Source: Baffinella frigidus
Taxonomy: Eukaryota > Cryptophyceae > Cryptomonadales > Baffinellaceae
DNA length: 19,941 bases
Assembly: GCA_026770585.1 (NCBI GenBank)
Contig: MU646418.1
Span: forward strand, 492,985-512,925
Reading direction: 5' to 3'
Shown here: in pieces, positions 18,301 to 19,941 of the stretch
Position numbering within the stretch: position 1 is the first letter of the stretch
How the letters are laid out: the number at the start of each line of letters is the position of its first letter
Program-made: the position numbers and the translations under genes
The notes under the pieces: generated by a model
The model's input: the letters and a program-made list of their open reading frames with translations, nothing else
Told to the model about the DNA's origin: nothing
Database searches by the model: none

Positions 18301-19941
18301 GAATCCCGAGACCCGAAACCAGAAACCCGAATCCCGAATCCCGAATCCTGAACCCCGAAACCCGAAACCCGAGACCCGAAATCCGAGACCCGAAATCCGA
18401 GGCCCAAACCCCGAAACCAAGCGTTCAACAAAGCGCTGCCTGCGTAAATCTGGGCTCGCCATACAGGTAATTTACTTGCTGTTTTGAACAACCCCAACCC
18501 CCTACCCCCTACCCCCAACCCCAGCATTGGTATTAACGAAGGCTCCTGTTTCTCTGGGTGGCAGCTGGGGTGCTGTTCACCCAACCCCCAAACCCCAACC
18601 CCAGTGTCGGCATTAACGAAGGGTTTTTTTCTTTTCTTCGTTTGTCAGCCAGAGTGTCCCTTCACCCAAACCCCTCACCTCACACCCCAAACCCCAAACC
18701 TCAACACCAGTATCGGCCTTAAAAAAGGTGACTGTGTGTGTGTCTGGCAGCCGGGGTGCCCTTCACCCAAACTCCAAACTCCAAACCCCGAGCCTCAACT
18801 CCAGTGTCGGTATTAACCAAGTTTCTCTGTTTTTTTTCGTGTCAGCCGGGGTGCCCTTCACGTACTCGTTGCAGGCGCAGTTGCTGAACTCGTTTCAGAC
18901 CATGCGCGCCGTTTTTTGCAGTGCGGAAACCCCAACTCCAGGGTCGGTATTAACAAATGTCGGTGTGTGTGTGTTTGGCAGCCGGGGTGCCCTTCACTCA
19001 ACCCCCACCCCCCCAACCCCAACCCCAGGGTCGCCATTGGACAAAGGTTTTTTTCTCTCCGTTGGGCAGCCGTTTGCCCTTCACCCAACCCCCAAACGCC
19101 AACCCCAGTGTCGGTATTGACCAAGGTCTATTTCTTTCTTGGCAGCCGGGGTGCCCTTCACGTACTCGTTCCAGGCGCAGTTCCTGATCCACAACGACCC
19201 GATCAACTACTCCCTCCCCGTCATCTGCCTCTTCTTCGCCGCCCTCCTCGGGTACTCTCTCCCCACACCCTCTCTTACTCTCTCCCTACGCCCTCTCTTA
19301 TTCTCTCCCCACACCCTCTTTCGGTGCACTCGTCCCTGCTCTCCCTACACCCTCTCTTACTCTCCCTACACCCGCTCTGTACCCTCTCTTTACTCTCCCG
19401 GCACCCTCTGTTTCGGTACCCCCCCTACACTCTCTCTTTCGGCACTCTCCCTACACCCTCTCTTTCCGTATACTCCTCCCTCCACCCTAACGTCTTTTGG
19501 AGTACAACCCCTGAACCCTAAACTGCAAACTTCCGGGTAGCATATGCTGTATTTGCCAAGTGCCAAGTCATACACCTCTAAGCTCGTATACCTCTAAGCC
19601 TCTCAACGCTTGGCAAAGTCCTATACATCCAAGTCTCGAAACGGTTGGCAGGGCGTACTAGGTGTGGGACACGGCAAACTCGCACCCCAACGTGCACACT
19701 TTAACGTGCACACTTTACGGTAGGCTATGCTATGTTTGCAAAGTTCCAAGTCATACACCTCTAAGCCTCTCACCACTTGGCAGGGCGTACTATGCCTCAG
19801 GTGCACACTTGGCATATGCTATGTTTGCAAAGTCTATACATCTAAGCCTCGAACCGGTTGGCAGGGCGTACTGGGTGTGGGACACGGCAAACTCGCAGAA
19901 GAACCGATTCCGCATGCACCTCCGCGGCGCCAAGTGGTCAG
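9202..19941 (+). CDS. ERG4: ERG4/ERG24-family sterol reductase, ERG4-like C-24(28) type, 16 exons (C-terminus off the right edge)
   Basis: Members are multi-pass ER-membrane, NADPH-dependent enzymes that reduce a sterol double bond; the ERG4 branch reduces C-24(28) in a late step of C-24 alkylated sterol synthesis (family knowledge). Exons are 9202-9305, 9561-9648, 10107-10159, 10789-10812, 11350-11408, 12277-12387, 12849-12922, 14781-14845, 15100-15150, 16322-16376, 16589-16674, 16872-16932, 17282-17344, 18145-18220, 19146-19251 and 19865 onward: 384 residues, all joins in phase. Seen in order: basic K/R-S-P N-terminus (1-34), FGGP, YYMW, LIYPAS, YLPGP and GLPVP, INGFPAWW, SGNAVYDFFLGTYLNPR, LDIKMWAEIRVSW, KQYET, HWLYANACHKGEECIPTTWD, FGWYLAFWNLAGVPFTY, and WDTANSQKNRFRM. 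The last block, GEECIPTTWD and LDIKMWAEIR favour ERG4 over ERG24, LBR or DHCR7. Roughly 100 C-terminal residues should follow. Confidence 0.92.
9561..9648 (+). CDS. ERG4: Reductase exon 2
   Basis: Acceptor CCCCGCAG, donor GTGAGATTCC (one of only two donors here with A at +4). It encodes SGAERDREKVVPRSKWVPEK then FTEYVFGGP. The E-x-x-F-G-G-P block is the conserved entry to the first membrane segment of ERG4/ERG24 enzymes. Phase 2 in, 0 out. Confidence 0.85.
9913..9955. repeat. Nested hairpin in reductase intron 2
   Basis: Inner perfect stem CGAGGCAAGCT/AGCTTGCCTCG (9917-9927 with 9930-9940), with an alternative outer pairing TCCACGAGG/CCTCGTGGA (9913-9921 with 9947-9955). Confidence 0.85.
10107..10159 (+). 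CDS. ERG4: Reductase exon 3: first membrane segment
   Basis: Acceptor GATGGCAG, phase 0 in; 17 codons (IGGAAIMMFSHFIVYYM) plus 'tg', donor GTGTGCTTCC. It continues FGGP directly as FGGP-IG and ends in the Y-Y-M-W motif once spliced, as in the family. Confidence 0.85.
10789..10812 (+). CDS. ERG4: Reductase exon 4: 24-nt microexon
   Basis: Acceptor TTCCCCAG, donor GTGAGCACGC, 24 nt, phase 2 in and out. Spliced, it gives W-ISGDYYK-G, so the protein reads YYMW-ISGDYYK-GKLIYPAS, the length and pattern of YYLWICxxxxDGKLIYP in relatives. Skipping it would join 'tg' to 'a' and create a stop codon (TGA), so it is required by the model. Confidence 0.78.
11350..11408 (+). CDS. ERG4: Reductase exon 5
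   Basis: Acceptor CACCCCGACAG after a C-rich tract, donor GTACTCCCGA, phase 2 in, 1 out. It encodes KLIYPASMEEAGPWINTML, joining to GHMRDGAVPT of the next exon, as in the loop and helix before the second membrane segment of ERG4 proteins. A longer open frame (11204-11563) surrounds it but only this part resembles the family. Confidence 0.85.
11465..11496. repeat. Perfect 15-bp hairpin, 2-nt loop, in reductase intron 5
   Basis: GGCGGAATCCAGCGA, AA, TCGCTGGATTCCGCC. Such a tight perfect stem looks like a recent inverted duplication. Confidence 0.92.
11612..11660. repeat. Perfect 16-bp inverted repeat with internal direct copy
   Basis: GGTGCTACCGTATGCA (11612) pairs with TGCATACGGTAGCACC (11645-11660); the loop holds a further GGTGCTACCGTAT. 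Confidence 0.92.
12064..12242 (+). pseudogene. Two degraded copies of the 5' edge of reductase exon 6
   Basis: ACACGCGGGAGG (12063) and ATACGCGGGACGGG (12208) resemble ACATGCGGGACGGG of the exon start. Each is followed by GGCCATCCTTxCTCCTGAAC (12088-12107 and 12222-12241), so the unit is a tandem duplication including intron. Confidence 0.65.
12277..12387 (+). CDS. ERG4: Reductase exon 6
   Basis: Acceptor TTCCTCCAG, donor GTACGAACCC, phase 1 in and out. It encodes HMRDGAVPTMHDISIYAGFL, then AFEWVLAVYLPGPYVE: a membrane helix ending in the conserved L-P-G-P that precedes G-L-P-x-P. Copies of its 5' edge lie upstream near 12064 and 12208. Confidence 0.92.
12558..12697 (+). pseudogene. Two copies of the 5' edge of reductase exon 7, each with acceptor
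   Basis: 12558-12590 matches the first 33 nt of the exon with one mismatch; 12672-12697 is more diverged. Each follows CACAG, and both are separated by similar intron sequence (CCAAAATCCT..GCCGTAATCCC). A third, exonless CCCACAG module ends at 12764. Confidence 0.92.
12849..12922 (+). CDS. ERG4: Reductase exon 7
   Basis: Acceptor GTGTGCAG, donor GTACGGCACC, phase 1 in, 0 out. It encodes LPVPSQGNRKLKYLINGFPA followed by WWCT, the family's G-L-P-V-P ... L-x-Y-x-x-N-G block. This exon has 5'-edge copies upstream (12558, 12672) and 3'-edge plus donor copies downstream (13045, 13540). Confidence 0.92.
13198..13428. mobile_element. 231-bp MITE-like element
   Basis: Terminal inverted repeats of about 25 to 40 nt: GTAGAATTCGGGTTGGCTTG at the left and its reverse complement ending at 13428. 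It is more AT-rich than its surroundings and non-coding. It sits inside a CCTCTTGCTA-type repeat, which blurs any target-site duplication. Confidence 0.8.
13430..13503. repeat. 10-mer array TACCNCTTGC
   Basis: About seven TACCTCTTGC/TACCGCTTGC units, beginning immediately after the MITE-like element; two related units precede it at 13175-13200. Confidence 0.9.
13501..13830. repeat. CCCTACA array and degenerate CCCTAAT repeats
   Basis: Tandem CCCTACAC(CCCACAC) heptamers around 13501-13535 and 13620-13705, followed by looser CCCTAGTCCC, CCCTAATCCC variants. Telomere-like but internal to intron 7. Confidence 0.9.
13833..13961. mobile_element. ~130-bp inverted-repeat insertion in intron 7
   Basis: GATTATCCACAAG at the left and CTTGTGGATAAT at the right frame a unique, partly T-rich stretch (TTTTTCACAGTTGTTTTG) inside telomere-like repeats. 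Short arms, so MITE origin is tentative. Confidence 0.5.
14183..14612 (+). pseudogene. Four copies of the 5' edge of reductase exon 8
   Basis: Copies begin at about 14183, 14283, 14471 and 14584. Typical sequence is AG-GTGCTGACCGCGGTCACCCT, followed by CGACCCGAAC in three of them where the real exon has GGACTACTGG. Each follows an AG. The true exon starts at 14781. Confidence 0.92.
14330..14760. repeat. Short tandem repeats ACCATAAA, GAACCAT and AACGGTCGCTA
   Basis: ACCATAAA ×5-6 at 14334-14380 and again near 14520 and 14632; ACCATGA repeats at 14640-14672; AACGGTCGCTA ×4 at 14705-14750. They act as spacers between the exon 8 edge copies. Confidence 0.85.
14781..14845 (+). CDS. ERG4: Reductase exon 8
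   Basis: Acceptor CCGGCAG, donor GTCTGCTCAC, phase 0 in, 2 out. It encodes VLTAITLDYWGLFRLASLVE plus R; T-G/W-L-F within a membrane helix is typical of the family. Four upstream copies of its 5' edge (14183, 14283, 14471, 14584) lose the frame after about 30 nt, so this last copy is the functional one. The frame stays open past the donor for about 38 codons. Confidence 0.85.
15100..15150 (+). CDS. ERG4: Reductase exon 9
   Basis: Acceptor GGAACGCAG, donor GTGCAAACCC, phase 2 in and out. It encodes GQLLTAAVIAGDLLAI, matching F-G-x-L-M-T-x-A-x-I-x-G helices of ERG4. Degraded copies at 15510, 15766 and 15860 lie downstream. The first copy was chosen because it alone keeps both the CAG acceptor before GGGGCAG and the phase. 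Confidence 0.82.
15155..15288. repeat. CCCTACA heptamer array
   Basis: About 15 tandem CCCTACA/CCCCACA units in reductase intron 9. The long Thr/Pro/Tyr-rich frames here are repeat artefacts. Confidence 0.95.
15289..15371 (+). repeat. 83-nt unit, direct copy 1
   Basis: Contains GTGTATGATTATGGACGCGA and CGCGCAGTTGxGGGTGTAGGG. A direct copy is at 15591-15673 and an inverted copy at 16043-16123, all in intron 9. Confidence 0.92.
15372..15850. repeat. GGGTTTGG/GGGTTTTG array (orientation reversed relative to the rest of the gene)
   Basis: G-rich on the sense strand, interrupted by exon 9 copies. All other telomere-like arrays in this gene are C-rich on the sense strand. Confidence 0.88.
15510..15910 (+). 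pseudogene. Three copies of reductase exon 9 downstream of the real exon
   Basis: 15510-15559 and 15860-15910 cover nearly the whole 51-nt exon including the donor (GCAGCTGCTAACGGCAGCCG type); 15766-15780 is a fragment. GCAGTTGCT fragments also occur at 15422 and 15463. They lack the CAG acceptor before GGGGCAG. Confidence 0.92.
15591..15673 (+). repeat. 83-nt unit, direct copy 2
   Basis: Near-identical to 15289-15371; 302-bp spacing includes a copy of exon 9, so exon 9 to this unit was duplicated as one block. Confidence 0.92.
16043..16123 (-). repeat. 83-nt unit, inverted copy
   Basis: The reverse complement matches the two direct units (CTGCGCGTTT, CGTCCATAATC, CACACACTxCACCGTAAG), with some divergence in the middle. 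Confidence 0.8.
16208..16269. repeat. 41-nt spaced duplication
   Basis: CCGTTTCCAAAAGTAGATGC (16208) and CCGTTTCCAAAAGTGGATGC (16249), upstream of exon 10. Confidence 0.9.
16322..16376 (+). CDS. ERG4: Reductase exon 10
   Basis: Acceptor AACCGCAG, donor GTACAAACCC, phase 2 in, 0 out. It encodes CFVGAKVQNLENRASGNA; A-S-G-N directly precedes the V-Y-D-F-F motif of the next exon, the S-G-N-x-x-Y-D-F-F signature of the family. Confidence 0.9.
16380..16560. repeat. CCCTACA/CCCTAAA/CCCGACA arrays (intron 10)
   Basis: Tandem telomere-like heptamers; no exon copy found between exons 10 and 11. Confidence 0.92.
16589..16674 (+). CDS. ERG4: Reductase exon 11: signature motif
   Basis: Acceptor TACACCAG, donor GTGCACGTCC, phase 0 in, 2 out. 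It encodes VYDFFLGTYLNPRVGSLDIK then MWAEIRVS(W). Y-D-F-F-x-G-x-x-L-N-P-R is the sterol reductase family signature; L-D-x-K-M-x-x-E-I-R is ERG4-like, where ERG24/LBR have a different stretch. Confidence 0.95.
16675..17281. repeat. Introns 11 and 12: CCCTGAA/CCCTAAA-type repeats
   Basis: Degenerate C-rich repeats at 16685-16868 and 16940-17130 around exon 12 (16872-16932), then ACAAACACACAAAC near 17133-17160. No exon-edge copies seen here. Confidence 0.8.
16872..16932 (+). CDS. ERG4: Reductase exon 12
   Basis: Acceptor CACAACCAG, donor GTCCACCCCT, phase 2 in, 0 out. It encodes CLLFLLTLGSAYKQYETQGQ: a membrane helix ending in the conserved K-Q-Y-E. Confidence 0.92.
17282..17344 (+). CDS. ERG4: Reductase exon 13
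   Basis: Acceptor GAGGGCAG, donor GTCCTCCCCG, phase 0 in and out. It encodes VSNSIIFLAVAHWLYANACHK (given here as VSNSIIFLAVAHWL plus YANACHK). A-H-x-L-Y-A-N-A-C-x-K-G-E-E is a hallmark of ERG4 proteins. A copy of its 3' edge with donor lies at 17486-17517. Confidence 0.93.
17365..17615. repeat. CAACACT heptamer arrays
   Basis: ACTCAACACTCAACACTCAA-type runs at 17365-17475 and 17520-17615, split by a copy of the exon 13 3' edge. An ACACGAGAC variant cluster lies near 17548-17570. Confidence 0.95.
17486..17517 (+). pseudogene. Copy of the 3' edge of reductase exon 13 with donor
   Basis: TTGCTCTACGCCAACGCTCG then CCACACGGTCC, against GGCTCTACGCCAACGCTTGC then CACAAGGTCC in the exon. The donor GTCC is kept. 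Confidence 0.92.
17715..18095 (+). pseudogene. Four copies of the 5' edge of reductase exon 14
   Basis: AAGGAGTGCGTTCCGAC (near 17715), GTGGGGAGTGCATTC (17760), GATGAGGATTGCATCCCGAC (18008) and GGCGAGGAGTGGATTCCGAC (18076), against GGTGAGGAGTGCATTCCGAC at 18145. Three continue with TTTCCGACTCTAA instead of GACGTGGGAC. Confidence 0.9.
17848..18006. other. AT-rich island in reductase intron 13
   Basis: About 160 bp rich in A/T (TATAATTTAATTTTTATTTC, ATTATATAAACC) in an otherwise GC-rich gene, ending at TTGGCAG just before an exon 14 edge copy. No coding or repeat structure seen; possible organellar or mobile-element insertion. Confidence 0.7.
18145..18220 (+). CDS. ERG4: Reductase exon 14
   Basis: Acceptor CACCCTAG, donor GTGCATTCCC, phase 0 in, 1 out. 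It encodes GEECIPTTWDIFHENFGWYL then AFWNL, the E-E-x-x-x-P-T-W-D ... F-G-W ... F-W-N-L block. Four degraded copies of its first 15 to 25 nt precede it in the intron. Confidence 0.94.
18225..18420. repeat. CCCGAAA/CCCGAGA array (intron 14)
   Basis: Tandem heptamer variants (CCCGAGACCCGAAACC). The Arg/Pro/Glu/Asn frames here are artefacts. Confidence 0.93.
18565..19086 (+). pseudogene. Six tandem copies of the 5' edge of reductase exon 15, each with acceptor
   Basis: Copies start at 18565, 18649, 18751, 18846, 18982 and 19070, spaced 84-136 nt; the real exon is at 19146. Each follows CAG and reads CCGGGGTGCCCTTCAC or a variant. The 18846 copy is longest (GTPFTY-S-Q-AQ-like, about 35 nt). Spacers share CCAACCCCAGTGTCGGTATT followed by a GT- or T-rich tract. 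Confidence 0.95.
19146..19251 (+). CDS. ERG4: Reductase exon 15
   Basis: Acceptor CTTGGCAG, donor GTACTCTCTC, phase 1 in, 2 out. It encodes (A)GVPFTYSFQAQFLIHNDPI, then NYSLPVICLFFAALL. It is the last of seven tandem copies of this exon's 5' edge, and the only one that continues into the NDP loop and the next membrane helix. Confidence 0.92.
19252..19520. repeat. CTCTCCCTACACC-type pyrimidine repeats (intron 15)
   Basis: Irregular CCCTCTCTTACTCTCCCTAC and TTTCGGxAC units; no coding. Confidence 0.88.
19652..19792 (+). pseudogene. Two copies of the 5' edge of reductase exon 16
   Basis: 19652-19684 matches the first 33 nt of the exon with one mismatch (GGGCGTACTAGGTGTGGGAC), creating a TAG in frame. 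19784-19792 is a 9-nt remnant. Both follow TTGGCAG and share upstream CACCTCTAAGCCTC spacers. Confidence 0.92.
19865..19941 (+). CDS. ERG4: Reductase exon 16 (runs off the window)
   Basis: Acceptor GGTTGGCAG, phase 2 in. It encodes AYWVWDTANSQKNRFRMHLR and GAKWS, open to the window end. Y-Y-x-W-D-T-A-N-S-Q-K-N-R-F-R is the ERG4-type version of this segment. Two truncated copies of its 5' edge lie upstream (19652, 19784). Confidence 0.93.

Noticed and set aside
9202-19941. Identity as ERG24/C-14 reductase, LBR or DHCR7
   Set aside because: Exons 11, 13, 14 and 16 carry ERG4-type versions of the variable blocks (LDIKMWAEIR, ANACHKGEE, WDTANSQKNRFR). Substrate still cannot be proven from sequence alone.

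Overview
This is nuclear DNA of a eukaryote, probably a sterol-making unicellular alga or other protist. I cannot name the lineage from the sequence. Coding sequence is scarce: about 1.8 kb of recognisable exons in 19.9 kb, split into 22 small exons (24 to about 189 nt) inside long introns of low-complexity, plant-telomere-like (CCCTAAA/TTTAGGG) and tandemly repeated DNA. Almost every long ORF in the window is a shadow of such repeats. The real genes only appear when short exons are joined in a consistent splice phase.

Two genes lie head to head. On the minus strand (5557 down to 360, continuing off the left edge) are the first six exons of a Niemann-Pick C1 (NPC1) family sterol transporter: signal peptide plus most of the cysteine-rich luminal sterol-binding domain. 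On the plus strand (9202 to 19941, continuing off the right edge) are 16 exons of an ERG4/ERG24-family sterol reductase. It is closest in motifs to the ERG4 C-24(28)/delta-24(24(1)) reductases and carries a basic Lys/Arg-Ser-Pro-rich N-terminus. All 15 joins of the reductase are phase-consistent and give 384 residues without a stop. The two starts are 3.6 kb apart, and that interval holds foldback elements, an inverted pair of nearly identical 49-nt sequences, a dispersed repeat family and TTTAGGG-like arrays, but no gene I recognise.

The striking property is what the introns contain. In both genes, on both strands, introns carry partial copies of the edge of the neighbouring exon together with its splice site. 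Exon 15 of the reductase is preceded by six such copies, each with its own AG acceptor. Exon 8 has four, exon 14 four, exon 9 three (downstream), exons 6, 7 and 16 two each. Exon 7 and exon 13 also have copies of their 3' edge plus donor, and NPC1 exons 2, 5 and 6 have clear copies. One NPC1 exon-edge copy lies inside a 324-bp terminal-inverted-repeat element. Splice donors are also atypical: +4 is a pyrimidine in 19 of 21 inferred donors, where the usual eukaryotic consensus has A.

Layout: 1-5557 NPC1 (exons 6 to 1, with TIR element, CT/GA tracts, a 12-copy minisatellite and a 150-bp foldback element in its introns); 5558-9201 intergenic; 9202-12387 reductase exons 1-6 (N-terminus and first membrane segments, including a 24-nt microexon); 12388-16588 exons 7-10 in long repeat-rich introns; 16589-19941 exons 11-16 (core catalytic-family motifs). 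The gene calls rest on motif recognition and splice-phase consistency, not on a database search or transcript.
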